From positions 806,001 through 870,000 of the forward strand of contig VTFK01000294.1 of NCBI GenBank assembly GCA_009617715.1: a stretch of 64,000 bases of DNA, given 5' to 3'. Of the stretch, positions 1-10,833 are shown in pieces. The first letter of the stretch is position 1, and every line of letters starts with the position of its first letter. A program made the translations under genes and the position numbers. Source of the stretch: Plectrocnemia conspersa. Taxonomy: Eukaryota; Arthropoda; Insecta; Trichoptera; Polycentropodidae. The notes beneath the pieces were generated by a model. That model saw nothing but the letters and a program-made list of their open reading frames with translations, was not told where the DNA came from and did no database searches.

Positions 1-555
1 TTTCAAAATCGGCGCACAAAATGGAAGAAACAAGACAATATATCCAACGCCGAAGCTGCAGAGCACAAGACGACTCACAAAGGCGACGAGAAACCAGAAA
101 ACCCTGTCAAAGCAACCCGTCGACCGTCCAACTCGTCAACCCCCGACCTTCTCATAGTCGACATGCTAACCAAGAAGCCTTCCGAGGGCAGCGTCTCGTC
201 CAATTCACCCAAACTCCCCAAAACTCCCATCTCCCCCAGCGCCGCCAAGGCACCGGCTGTCAAACCGGCCATCTTGGACATGACCAAGAAGGCAAAGTTT
301 TCCCCGTCTCCTTTGACGGATCACTCCCAGCACGGTGACAACAACGACATAGAAGAGAGGCTAACCATAAGCAAAATATCAAACAAGGCTGCGGAGAACT
401 TAGATATGGATTGCGATGGGAGTCCCAGCGGAGAAAGGAGGATAGCGATACAAGTCAATTTGGATAGCAGAACTTCCGGTATGGACATTAGTCGATATGA
501 CATGAAAGATGATCTTTCAAATTCACCGATGATGGCACACGATTTCGGAATGTAA
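1..555 (+). CDS. NK7.1: NK-class homeodomain protein, C-terminal part (probably NK7.1)
   Basis: Frame 1 is open from the first base to the TAA at 553-555 (184 residues). It begins inside homeodomain helix 3 with FQNRRTKWKKQD, residues 49-60, including Q50, N51 and R53 that contact DNA. The next residues, NISNAEAAEHK, are what I associate with the NK7.1 group rather than slouch/NK1, Msx or Bar; that assignment is from memory. The rest is a low-complexity Ser/Pro/Lys tail ending in a short acidic, Met-rich segment (MMAHDFGM). It should be a nuclear sequence-specific transcription factor. The 5' part, with helices 1-2 and upstream exons, is outside the window. The homeodomain call is firm; the exact NK class is less so. 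Confidence 0.75.
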   Translation, partial: FQNRRTKWKKQDNISNAEAAEHKTTHKGDEKPENPVKATRRPSNSSTPDLLIVDMLTKKPSEGSVSSNSPKLPKTPISPSAAKAPAVKPAILDMTKKAKFSPSPLTDHSQHGDNNDIEERLTISKISNKAAENLDMDCDGSPSGERRIAIQVNLDSRTSGMDISRYDMKDDLSNSPMMAHDFGM

Positions 556-1300
556 AATATCCTACATTCATCACTTAAATCTGAAACTACAGAGCGAATT
601 CTCTATATTTTTGTTATGAAGACAAGTTCGAAAATGTATACGAAATTCAGTTTTTTTGTAGCATACGAACGAATACATCCTATATCCCAAAAAAGTGATC
701 AATTGCCAAATTATACTACGACTCAGTATATAAACGTTTCAATCATTTGACAATTAAAATAAACACATGTACAAAATATATTGTATACTCAAAAATTATA
801 TAAAATATAATAAATAGCTATTTTGTATAACGTTAGTGAACTATAAATTATGTTTGGATGTGACTGTAAAAAGTGCCATTTGAGTCCCTTTGCTTATAAA
901 GTTGAATTAGTCATTAGCTTTACATACGATTATGTAAGAAAATTTAAATTAGATTTATGACTTGTGCCTGCCATGACTTACCCACATAGTTCAGTGAATG
1001 AATTTATAAGTTTGTGTATAGTTTTTCAATATGAACTCAACTCGTTCTCATTCACTGAACTTGTCCAAGTAGACTGTTAAAAAGTATTCGATTAATTATA
1101 TCATTGTATTTCTTAACGCTGTCTGTCTCATACGTGTCTATTGTAAATATTATATAATAAAAAATAATTATTGTACCAAAATCGATAAAAAAAATCGTGA
1201 CGATATTTTGAAATAAAAAAATATTATATTTAATTTTCACTTAATACATACATATATTTTTAATGTATAGTTTATAGGCGAGTGAATACAAATGTATATG
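556..1300 (+). other. 3' UTR and flank of the homeobox gene
   Basis: AT-rich sequence follows the stop codon. An AATAAA poly(A) signal lies at 758-763, so the mRNA could end near 780-800. Similar hexamers recur in this AT-rich DNA, so the true end is uncertain. No second reading frame is seen. Confidence 0.4.
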
Positions 1301-2768
1301 TTTTCTTTTTTATATATTGTATAAAATTAACAAAAAAAATAATTAGAGAAAACTTCAGAAAAGTGCAATTTATGTATTTAGGCAAAATTTTAATTAAGTA
1401 GTTGGTAAAAAATATATGTTCTATAGGCGATAAGCGGAATATATAGATGAGATTTAAAACCAGAGATTAAAGATTTCTTTAAAAAATACAACAATGAATT
1501 TTTATACTACTCCGTTCTTTTCCCATTTTAAACAAAATGTAATACACACTGAACCATTGATAATAATGATCAGTAATTTATAAAATAAAGTAAGAAAGTA
1601 AATAATGAAATTAATAAAGTATTAAATATATTTTGCCATTATTATTAATAAAGAAAATAATAAATACATATTGTTTACTGCCATCTGTACAATAACTTTA
1701 ATATATATTTCTAAATTATGAAAAATAAATTTATTTCTGTTGTACGATAGATGTCACTAAAATATTTTCGGTTTATAACTTTAATATATATTATTAAATT
1801 ATTTTTGAAAAATTCCTATATATTTCAAAAAAAATTTTATCAAATAAAACATATTTAAATTATATACATATTTTCTAAAAAGAATTTATTTTTTAAGAAA
1901 TGATTATAATATTAAAAATAATTTGCATAAAAAAATATATATATAATTCTATTACAAAATCCATTTTAATTTTCTAAAAATAAAAATTATAAAAAATATT
2001 AATAATAATTTATAATAAAAATATTTTTTTATATAATTCTAGTACCAAACCCGTTATACAACACGCAGTACCTAAAATTTGTATATATTGTAATTAAAAC
2101 GTCTACTATTTTCTGAAAATAGATTTGTTCTATTTTTAAAATCAATTTTAATATTATTATTTTAAGTAAGTACATCTTAGAACCAACAAAATATAATAAT
2201 TTAAATTATATTAGCCAATTCTTAAACCAATAATATTTGTATTATTCGCGAATTATTTTATACGTTTTTCCATATTCAAAAGTGTGAGACTTCCTCGAAG
2301 GGCAACGCTATTAAAAATAATATTTTATTTGGCATTTTGCAAACTATACTTTGCTAATAACAAAGTGTTACCATTAGACAAATTTCATTTAACTGAAGAA
2401 ATAATAAATAAAAAATAATATTTTTATATAATATTATAGAATGCGAAATAAATTACAAAAAATAATTTATAAAATATATTAAAAGCCTTTGTATTGATAC
2501 AAAAAAAATCCACAAAAACCAAATAATATGTATTAAATATGTATAATAAATAAACGAAATTTAATAAAAGATAAGTGTTAAAATAAATTAATAAAACATA
2601 CTAGCACAAAAAAGTAATGAAATAAATCAAAGCAATAAAACTTTGAAAATAACTGATTCTTTCCCTCTAATTTACTATAAATGTAATATAAAATAATAAT
2701 AACAAAAATAATCATGGAAACACACTTAAAATATCTTACTAGGTACTCAAAGAGCTAAGAACCTTTTA

Positions 2769-2798
2769 GTGGGAACGCTCGGTAGTGGACGTTCCCAC
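2769..2798. repeat. Short hairpin in a GC-rich patch
   Basis: GTGGGAACG (2769-2777) and its exact complement CGTTCCCAC (2790-2798) flank a 12-base loop. The patch continues as GC-rich CGACGGCGACGGCACG. Function unknown. Confidence 0.5.
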
Positions 2799-4342
2799 TG
2801 CGACGGCGACGGCACGATAAAATTGCTTTTGACGTGGATTTTGGCCTTCAGAGAAGGGATCATTGTTTTTTACGCTCTCCTATTGGGCCAAATTCAGTTT
2901 AGATGTACTTTATTCGATTCTCACTCGTAATATTATTATAAAATGTCTTAACATAAACGCTTGATAATTGAGCGTTTTCTCCGCGGTGGCAAGATTTTAT
3001 TGTTTTTGATCTGGACTGGAAATTCGTTAACTGGTAACACTGAGCAGCAAAGAAAACACGACTAATTATCAGGTAAATATTGTTAGTGGATATTTGTAAT
3101 GCCAAATCAAAATATTTTGCATAAAATATGTCGCAATTGTGGCTTATTATTATATTTATTTGTAGCATAGAAAGGGTTAACTCGTACTTATTAATATTTA
3201 TTCAAAAAATATATTACGATGTTGAAAAATATTTTAAATGACATTTTTGTCTTGAGGCCCGGAATCATTGTGTTCCCAGGGCCCGGGCTTGCATTCTGCG
3301 ACACTTCCGTCAGGTACTTTCATCAAGAATTTCCACCAGAGACTCCCGACTTGTGACATACAAGAATTCATCCCACTTTATTATTAACTATTTTTAAATA
3401 GATAACATTAGGTCAACACAATTTAAATTTAAAAATGTGACACAGAATAGCAGCGTTTCCAGCGTTTTAACAGATGTCTCACAATTCATATCCAATATCT
3501 TATTAAATATATCCCAAAATAAACTATTTCAAATAAAACTTATAAAATTGTACATAAATCAATCAATTCAATAAGAAAATCAGTTTGTATGACATTAGCA
3601 TGTTTTAGATTAAACTTAATATTTTAATCTTGAACGGTTATAGTGCAATTTCATGTAGTAAAAAAATATTGTAATATATTCGCAACGGGTACTCGTAACA
3701 ATTCATATTCTTTTCTTATCATTCAGATTGAAATAGCTGTTTTTATATAAATATGAAAGGCTGGATGTCAAAATACATAAGCATATAAACACAATTTTTA
3801 TTTTTTTCCCGCATACTAATAATTTCATTTCAACAAACTTGTTAATAATGAACATACCTTTAATTTCGTTCACGGCAAAATGCGATCATCCGTTACTAAT
3901 TAATATTGAAAAGTTACTTCTATAACATTATTAATTAAAAAATAAATACATACACAAAATGCTAAAAATAATAATAAATAAACGCTACACGTAATACACT
4001 TTTAATACAAAATAAAAATCAATATTTGTTTCGTATGTAACGTTGTGTGATTTTTAAATACTCTGAATAAATAATAGCTTAAAGTTCATTTGAAACACAC
4101 TAGGGCTAGAAAGAATCTTATATTTGTAAGAAAAAATATTCGAATTTTTATTATTATAAATATTATATAGCAGTTTATCTACCGCTGAAACAATATGTAG
4201 CAATAATTTAAGATTTTCATCAAACATTTTATATTTTTAATTATTATAATTTACTAACAATCGTACTTGCATTTTATATTGTTTAAAAATAGCATTACTT
4301 ACGTCAATTGAGTTTCTAACTATTTTGAGGATAGATAGGGAT

Positions 4343-4379
4343 ACAATACAATGCATATATGATATATGCATTGTATTGT
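4343..4379. repeat. 37-base near-perfect palindrome
   Basis: ACAATACAATGCATATAT is followed, after a single G at 4361, by its exact reverse complement, giving 18 pairs. It contains ATGCAT on both arms. It could be a small repeat or a cruciform-prone site. No transposon around it is recognised. Confidence 0.7.
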
Positions 4380-6928
4380 TTAATATTATTATGTAGTGAA
4401 ATTTATATTTAAAATATAACTTTTATGGTCAGTCTGTTATAAGCGCATATATCGTTTAGTATAAACACGAGGGTTAAATGCAAACATTCATTGAGCTAAA
4501 TCTGAAATGAAAATAAAAATATTTTTCACCTGGTTATTTGCATATACGATAGGCTCGTAGAACACTACCATATGATATACATTAATAATATACATTACAT
4601 TTGTGAATATTTTTTACAGAAAAATGCAAAATTATAATTTAAGGAGCATTATATAGAACGTTATGACTCTCTTTATCGTTGACACATAATACAATATATT
4701 ATTTTTCTCCTGAAACAATAAATAAAATATAATCTAGCAATATAATGACACTTATAAGTCATATTGTATTGTATTAAATATTATATTTAAATTTTCATCT
4801 ACTAAACGTCACTTACAATTCGAGATGATGAGTTGGTCAAAAGAAAAATGAGCGTGATATATAACAAATATGGCGTGAGGGTTATATGATAAAATTTAAA
4901 ATAGTGAAATATTTAAAACATAAAAAATAACTATGAAATAAAATAAATTATCATTATTTAATTAAAATCATTGTAAAAATATATAATATTGGGGGAAATG
5001 GCAATCTAGTAAACTACAAGAATAAACATTGTGAAATAAGAATTTCTAAACATCTAAGAATTACGCGATAACCGAGTAGCCATTAATTTATACAATATAA
5101 TACCACATTAAAAGTCATTTATTTGCAATATATAATACGTTTTAACTCATTTTTCATAAACTTCGAGTAAAAGATATGGGTTTAAATTTTTTTGCTTCCT
5201 TGGAACGACTTGACAATGATAACGTATGATTACTCATGCTAACCACACATTTTAATCTCTGCATCTCATCGCTTAACCATGCACATTTTGGTCGGTTACC
5301 AATATAATCTTTACTCTGTGGTTACAATACAGTTGTTTTATCTACTGTCTTTTACGTCTTAGATGTGTAACTTTATTAAATAATTATATTACGACAGAAA
5401 ACTATAATGTAGTTAGTATTTAGTATCATGAATCATAAAATACAGTGAAGTAGTATTTGTTTTTTTATTTTTCAGTTCGTATTTTATATGTAATGGGTTA
5501 ATAATTTATTCAGGGTAATGGAGTGCAAATTTAGTGTTGCCTGGGGTGATAAATAGGCTAGGGCCGTCACTGTGCATAGAGCACTATGGTACAAGCGTTC
5601 ATCGTTGCATTAACGAATAGTTAGTACCATGAAAAACAAAGATAACACATATAAAAAGATTCATCCATAATGTTAAAATAATGTAAAAGCATTTATATAT
5701 TTGTGGAGAGTTTAACCACCTGCACAATTTGTTATAGTTTAAAGGTCATTCTAATGACCATTTTTAACAAACGAAAACACGTAAGGTCAATATAGCACGG
5801 ATCACCACCACAAGACACTAATCAGCCATACTTAACACCGAAAAAACTACTCTTTGTTTGGAAAAGACCAGCGCTAGGCAATACATGCTATCCTGTGCAT
5901 AATTATATTTATTTTCTAACATTTAATTACCGATCGCCGAAAATACCATCTGGACCGTTTCTTTATTAAGGCGTATAAACATTTCGTGGATGTGCCATCA
6001 CAACGTACGGATAGCCAAGTGCGGATGTCTTAGCCCCACGGGGCAATATACATAATCCAAAATAGCTCGACTACACAGGAAAACACAGGATCGAACACGT
6101 GTCTTAATGGTTCATGGTTTTTGTGAATTTTCTTGATTTATTACGACGAAAACAAATGTTAAGGTATAATTCATAAAAAACGACACATTCGAGTTGTTCT
6201 GGCCCTTGTTTTTTACACAAAGGGTTCCAAAAATCAACAAAATTGATGATAGAGTTTTGGTGGATCGCGAGGCTGGCTCTGTCTAGATAAACGAATTTTA
6301 CAAAGATACAAAAAGAAACAAAAAAGGCAAAACCAACCCAAGAATTTGCACAATTTTTTAGAATAATGAAATATTGCTATATAAATTTAAATTGCATGTT
6401 TTGTGATCAAAATAATATTAACGTCTGTTTTTATCAAAATTTTAATTTGAAACCTATGAATGAATCGGTTGCGTATACTTAGGAGTCGGCCCTGATACCA
6501 GCCGCTATACCAAAATAACAGCTGACAATAATACAACTCGACACGCCAGGAAATACTACTAAGACCTTGAATTTCAACTCCTCCGCCTATTTCTAGCATC
6601 TACATTTATTTATATATGTATGTTTATAAAATAAACCGTTACCAGCTTTTCCAGCGTCTATTTTGGCTGCTAAGTCACTCCCCTTTAGCCTCAAGATCTG
6701 AAACATTAATGACACTGCAATGAATACCATTTCAATTTTATTAGTATGTCAATGTATGTATGTATCGCCATTTGTTATGAATAATATTTAATAAATCATA
6801 AACTTAATCACGAATCGCAAAATGCAAAACTGAAATTATCATACAACCCTCGATTATCTCGTTCGTCCAGTTATTCGAGTTTTTTTGCAACTCGGGGGTG
6901 GAATATGTTTCTTTTTTTGATATAAACG

Positions 6929-6937
6929 TATATAAGG
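6929..6937 (+). promoter_or_regulatory. TATA box of the ACP gene
   Basis: TATATAAGG lies about 25-30 bases upstream of a TTCATCACTG stretch (about 6955-6963) that is a plausible transcription start. A non-coding exon with a good donor site begins just after it. Confidence 0.6.
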
Positions 6938-6956
6938 GCTCACCGTTAAGCCATTC

Positions 6957-7005
6957 ATCACTGAAGTCTCGCACTGGTCGAACCGAACTAATCGACGTAC
7001 GAAAG
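6957..7005 (+). other. Non-coding first exon of the ACP gene
   Basis: The start is set by TATA spacing (6957-6960). The end is a strong donor, AAAG|GTGAGT, at 7005/7006. A 60-base intron ends at the acceptor TTTTAG at 7061-7065, and exon 2 begins at 7066 with 23 bases before the ATG. The exact start was not proved. Confidence 0.5.
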
Positions 7006-7088
7006 GTGAGTTTTACTCTTAATATTCTTATCTTAAGTAATAATTTATTAATTCTCATATTTTAGAATCAACCTCGAAGAATAATAAA

Positions 7089-7871
7089 ATGTCTCGCTAC
7101 GTGATCCTGTTTCTGGCATTTTCTGTATTTTTCGCATACTTGAACAATACTTCAGCCCAAGTTACTTTCAGTCGCGATTGGAATCCTGGAAAAAGGGCCA
7201 TTGGCGATCTTCAATGTGCTCCTTCTGGAAGATCAGCTGGAACTATCTGTCACATGCTATTGGTAAATACTTATAGTTTGCATTATTATTATTATTCGGG
7301 TGCCTTATCCATGTTTAGACGTTGCTAACTATTCAAATACATTTTTGACGGTCATGAGCAAGCCTGAATAAGCTTCTGCGTTTTGATCAGTCCCTATAAA
7401 CTGTTTCTTCTCACAAATGGTGTTTCTAATTTATTGTCTTAATGTTATTCTCATAGGTTATACAAATTATAATATTGTCTTAATGTTATTCACATGGGTT
7501 ATACAAATTATAATATTTTTTTGGAAAATGAGCATATCTTCTTATTGTAAATATCTCCAAATCACTTTTACGTTAGTCTATATTTTTGTATACGTTAAAC
7601 AATTCAATGCCGATTCTGTATTTCCATAATAATGGATTGTAGTATGTACATTCATAATATTAGGACCCATATAATAAGTATATTATATTAATATTTTAAA
7701 TTATTAATATTAAAATATTAATATATGACCCATATATTAATATTTTAAATTATTGTTTTGCAGGCTGAACTAAGACAGGCTATGGCATGCGAATCGAGGT
7801 CTTTCCTAAGAAATCTGCAAGCCGACGACGGTGAAGTAAATATACCAGCATTATTCACAGGAAGACGCTAA
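7089..7871 (+). CDS. ACP: AKH/corazonin-related peptide (ACP) precursor, two coding exons
   Basis: Coding exon 1 is 7089-7262 (58 codons, donor GTAAAT) and coding exon 2 is 7764-7871 (acceptor TTTGCAG, 35 codons plus TAA), joined in phase 0. The 93-residue precursor has a hydrophobic signal peptide (about residues 1-23), then QVTFSRDWNP (24-33), then GKR (34-36). Gln gives pyroglutamate, Gly gives the C-terminal amide, and Lys-Arg is the convertase site. A C-terminal peptide with three Cys follows and ends in GRR. The secreted decapeptide is the ligand of the ACP receptor, a GPCR of the AKH/corazonin/GnRH superfamily. VTFSRDW distinguishes ACP from ordinary AKHs (L/V-N/T-F-S/T...W) and from corazonin (TFQYSRGW). 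All expected features are intact. Confidence 0.93.
7433..7514. repeat. 41-bp tandem duplication in the ACP intron
   Basis: Two adjacent copies of a 41-base unit starting ATTGTCTTAATGTTATTC, with few differences, lie inside the single coding-region intron. Further down the intron TTAATATTTTAAATTATT is also repeated (about 7687-7706 and 7737-7755). Confidence 0.8.
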
Positions 7872-7894
7872 GCTCTACATAAAATAACCTTATT

Positions 7895-7900
7895 AATAAA
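7895..7900 (+). terminator. Poly(A) signal of ACP
   Basis: AATAAA lies 24 bases after the stop codon. A second candidate (GAAATAAAAT) is near 7953. Either would give a short 3' UTR, usual for small neuropeptide genes. Confidence 0.6.
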
Positions 7901-9339
7901 GTTATGTTAACTATATACTCGTAAATAGACGACCCGGCAAGCCGAAAAATTATGAAATAAAATGTATTTTGCCGTTAAATTCTCAAACATTATAATATGC
8001 CATAATGTATGTATTTCATCTGAATAAATAATTTAATTTATCAAACACTTATTACAACCAAGGTTTCATTTAACATATGCGTCTGAAAAGACTACCCATA
8101 ATCCTCACATCGCAATTTACTTATACAAGATCCGTTAAAAGAGTTGTGGGGGGGGGGGCGTGACGGCTGCAAGAGCAGCACAATTCTTTGGTTGACCACG
8201 ACAGGGAAACAACGACCGGCGATGCCTCGTTCGCCAATCTCATTCAAAACTATATTTTAACTATACTTCAATAAACTTTTACTGCAGCGGCCTAATCTGT
8301 GTCTAATCAACACCCGCCGGTAAAGAGTCGTAAAAAGTAATTTTTGTGGACTTTTAATAGATCTTGAAACAAAAGCAGCGATTTAGCGACCTGTCAAAAA
8401 ACGCATGGCAATGTGCTATCAATGTGTTTATTGTATAATATATTAACGAAATATCTTAAAATATTTCGAATTATCGAAAAATCAAAATAAACTTCTAAGG
8501 CTAAGAAAAGGGAACTTAAGGTGACACTAAAAATAAACTATATACAATAAAAACTGTAAAATAAAAATAAAATTTAAAAAATTTACTAAAAATACTTTGA
8601 TTAAGTTTTCCAAAATTTCAAGAAAATATTTAAATTTTTAAGATAAGTTGTTACTAGAAAATTAGAAATCTTAGCTCAGGGGGGGGGGGGATTTGGCCAG
8701 TCAGTGGTCGTTCAATATTCATAATATTTTATTAAATGCCATGCATTTTTTCTGGCCTTTTTATGCATTTTTAAGAAGGGGCAAATGACCCTTCCTGACC
8801 AAAAGACGTCCCTTATTATGCTATAATAATTTATTCTTTTATGTGTATGAATGACGACAATTCATTTTGTTTGTGTAGCAATAATAATTATACTTTTTAA
8901 AAAATGTTTATTTTTAATTTATTACTTTTAAAAAGGTTCATTAAAATGTTTTCTTATATTTTTTTCCTTGAGGGTGTTTTATAATGTGCAAAAATACAAA
9001 TTCATTTAGTGTTTTTTTATAAGAAAAAGGGAAGAGGGTAGTTTTAAATTTCAAAACATGTCATCAGTAATTTAGACAGTGAATAATAATTTAAAATTTA
9101 AAACAAGTAAGATTTAATGTTTGAAATACAGAATTTTTATTTTCTTTCATTAGAAATATCGTAAATGAATTTGTTAAAAAATATTTTTATGTGAAAACTA
9201 AAATATATATTTAATAGCTATGGCCAATAAAAAAGTTGTTTAATTTGCTGCTAACTTCATGTCAATTTGTTTTGACAGCTCGTTCCATTGCCTGTTTTTT
9301 TTGCATTTACACATATACATATATATGCTAAATATTATT
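7901..9339. other. Intergenic DNA between ACP and the LTR element
   Basis: No gene is seen. Two pure G runs stand out: 11 G at 8148-8158 and 12 G at 8679-8690. The rest from 8400 on is AT-rich. Confidence 0.5.
8146..8340 (+). mobile_element. Possible LTR-element 3' end remnant (G-run plus LTR-like block)
   Basis: A G-run that could be a polypurine tract is followed by TGACGGCTGCAAGAGC, about 190 bases of GC-richer sequence and an AATAAA near 8270. This resembles a PPT followed by a partial LTR. There is no second copy in the window and no coding remnant, so this is only a suggestion. Confidence 0.2.
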
Positions 9340-9527
9340 TGTGGCGGTTCTCAGTGTTGACACACCACCGCTCAACTTGTGAAGCGGGTGTTTTTTAAAT
9401 TAATTTTTATTTGTTAAAATATAGATTCCTTTCTTTTTTCACACTCATCATATAACAACGGTCTAACACCCCAGGTCCTCGCCAGCTCTCTAAAAAAGGT
9501 CGTTTAATTAAAACTACATACGCCACA
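9340..9527 (+). repeat. 5' LTR
   Basis: 188 bases, starting TGTGG and ending CACA. It matches 10572-10767 over its length and includes the shared block GTGAAGCGGGTGTTTTTTAA. Confidence 0.85.
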
Positions 9528-9530
9528 AAT

Positions 9531-9548
9531 TGGTGTCCCCGACGTGAT
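9531..9548 (+). other. Primer binding site, tRNA-Trp type
   Basis: TGGTGTCCCCGACGTGAT starts three bases after the left LTR. It is close to the TGGTGACCCCGACGTG site recalled for elements primed by tRNA-Trp. Confidence 0.65.
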
Positions 9549-9729
9549 GGCGGAGGCGCCCGATCCCGAGGCTGCCCCGCCCGCCCGGCGAGCCGCTGCC
9601 TCCCGACGTGATCGATCATACGCAACAACGATCAGCTAAGATGACCGAAGAAAACGGGGTTTCAAGAACGCCGGAATCAGCAACGACGAAACCCGGTTCA
9701 ACTGAGCACTTGACACAAGAGCGCAGGAA

Positions 9730-9880
9730 GAAGTTAGGGATATAATTCTTAACCCACCAGCCGACAACGCCTATGCAAAGGTCAAGGCCGCACTTCTCGA
9801 CCGCCTCAGCATCTCGCGAGAAGCAAAAACTAAACAACTCCTCGAACGCGAGGAAATCGGAGACCGGAAACCCAGCAACA
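9730..9880 (+). pseudogene. gag (capsid) fragment of the LTR element
   Basis: Read from GAA at 9730, the frame shows NPPADNAYAKVKAALLDRLS, then KTKQLLEREEIGDRKPS. This is the conserved Ty3/gypsy Gag motif (NP..A..Y..LK..LI.RLS...LL..EE.GDRKPS). The expected continuation QFLRHL... is absent: the sequence changes to unrelated Ser/Thr-rich text after GDRKPS. There is no start codon in frame nearby, and zinc knuckles and pol are missing. Confidence 0.7.
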
Positions 9881-9929
9881 CGACCTCGTCCTCTTCGTCG
9901 GCCACCGCTCGCAGTCCGCACGTTGAGCA

Positions 9930-10056
9930 CCTCGATCAGCAACAACCCGAACGCGCCGTCGGAACAGCTGTCGCGCACCAACCTCTACATCCGTGGCCTG
10001 CCGCGACACCACCACCGACAAGGACCTCGTCACCATGTGCATCCAATACGGCAACG
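9930..10056 (+). pseudogene. RRM fragment resembling shep/RBMS, carried inside the LTR element
   Basis: One frame reads SEQLSRTNLYIRGLPR. Shifted by one base it continues DTTTDKDLVTMCIQYGN. Together they match the start of RRM1 in alan shepard/RBMS RNA-binding proteins (QLSKTNLYIRGL...TTDKDLV.MC..YG), including the RNP2-type LYIRGL. The match stops after YGN; the RNP1 half is missing. The one-base shift means no intact domain is encoded. It looks like a piece of host mRNA picked up by the element. Exact borders are unclear. Confidence 0.6.
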
Positions 10057-10223
10057 ACTTTTCAAACGACGACATGCAGCACCAACTGTTCGTTCCAGTT
10101 TGGACATCAAACTCAACGACGACTCGCTGCATCACAATTTAGCTGCGCAGAGCCTTCTGTAGACGCCGCCCTGAACTAGTTTCTCGGCCGACCGAACATC
10201 GGGTGCTACAGAGCCCCGCAGCC

Positions 10224-10271
10224 ACATGGAGTCAAAATCACATGGAGTCAAAATCAAATGGAGTCAAAATC
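10224..10271 (+). repeat. 16-bp tandem repeat, three copies
   Basis: Three consecutive units of ACATGGAGTCAAAATC (the third AAATGG...) lie in the 3' part of the LTR element, just before an A/C-rich stretch. Confidence 0.85.
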
Positions 10272-10558
10272 AAAAACAAAACACCGCACACAAAACACAG
10301 AGTCAAAACACCGCTCACTGCACATGTCAACACCAAAGTCACATATGAAACAAAAACAAGTACAAAACGGCGCATACGCTTACCAGCAAGATTTTTAGTT
10401 TAAATAATCTCGCCCACAAATAATTATTCTTATCCTTGTTAGATTATTATGCATATTTTTGTTAGTTTTAATTAAGTATGTGTAGATTATAAGTTTGTAA
10501 CTGTGTATAGGATAATTAAGTACTAAATAACATATATATCGAATTATAAATAAAATTC

Positions 10559-10571
10559 TGGCAGGGGGGTC
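10559..10571 (+). other. Polypurine tract
   Basis: TGGCAGGGGGGTC directly abuts the right LTR, the position where plus-strand priming occurs in LTR elements. Confidence 0.6.
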
Positions 10572-10767
10572 TGTGGCGGTTCTAAGTGTTGACACACCAC
10601 CGCTCAACTTGTGAAGCGGGTGTTTTTTAAATTAATTTTTATTTGTTAAAATATACATTCCTTTTTTTCACACTCATCATATAACAACGGTCTAACAACC
10701 CAGGTCCTCACCAGCTCTCTAAAAAAGGTCGTTTAATTACGTAGCCCCAAGAACCACATACGCTACA
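10572..10767 (+). repeat. 3' LTR
   Basis: 196 bases matching the left LTR. It has a few substitutions and additional bases (TACGTAGCCCCAAGAACC region) before the terminal ACA. It is followed by the TATT duplication. Confidence 0.85.
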
Positions 10768-10793
10768 TATTTAAAAGCTTATTAATATATTAT

Positions 10794-10830
<37 letters not shown>
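10794..10830. repeat. (TA)n microsatellite
   Basis: A run of pure TA dinucleotides. Confidence 0.95.

Positions 10831-10833
<3 letters not shown>

Larger units (their letters stand above)
1301..6900. other. Intergenic AT-rich DNA
   Basis: No reading frame or RNA gene is recognised between the homeobox gene and ACP. The base is very AT-rich. GC-richer patches lie at about 2760-2900, 3250-3360 and 5540-6600. They contain no identifiable protein and could be conserved regulatory sequence or old repeats. Weak open frames on either strand look random. Confidence 0.5.
9340..10767 (+). mobile_element. Non-autonomous LTR retrotransposon (TRIM-like, Ty3/gypsy-derived)
   Basis: Two direct terminal repeats (9340-9527 and 10572-10767) begin TGTGGCGGTTCT and end ACGC(C/T)ACA. 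They are flanked by the 4-base duplication TATT (9336-9339 and 10768-10771). A tRNA-Trp-type primer site follows the left LTR and a polypurine tract precedes the right one. The internal region, just over 1 kb, has a gag remnant but no protease, reverse transcriptase or integrase, so it would depend on an autonomous partner. The 4-bp duplication and Trp-type primer fit the CsRn1/Kabuki group of Ty3/gypsy. The LTRs are close but carry small differences, including extra bases near the end of the right copy. Confidence 0.85.

Noticed and set aside
7089..7328. 79-codon single-exon reading of the ACP gene
   Set aside because: It reads through the intron after the donor at 7263; the spliced 93-residue precursor restores a normal C-terminal peptide.
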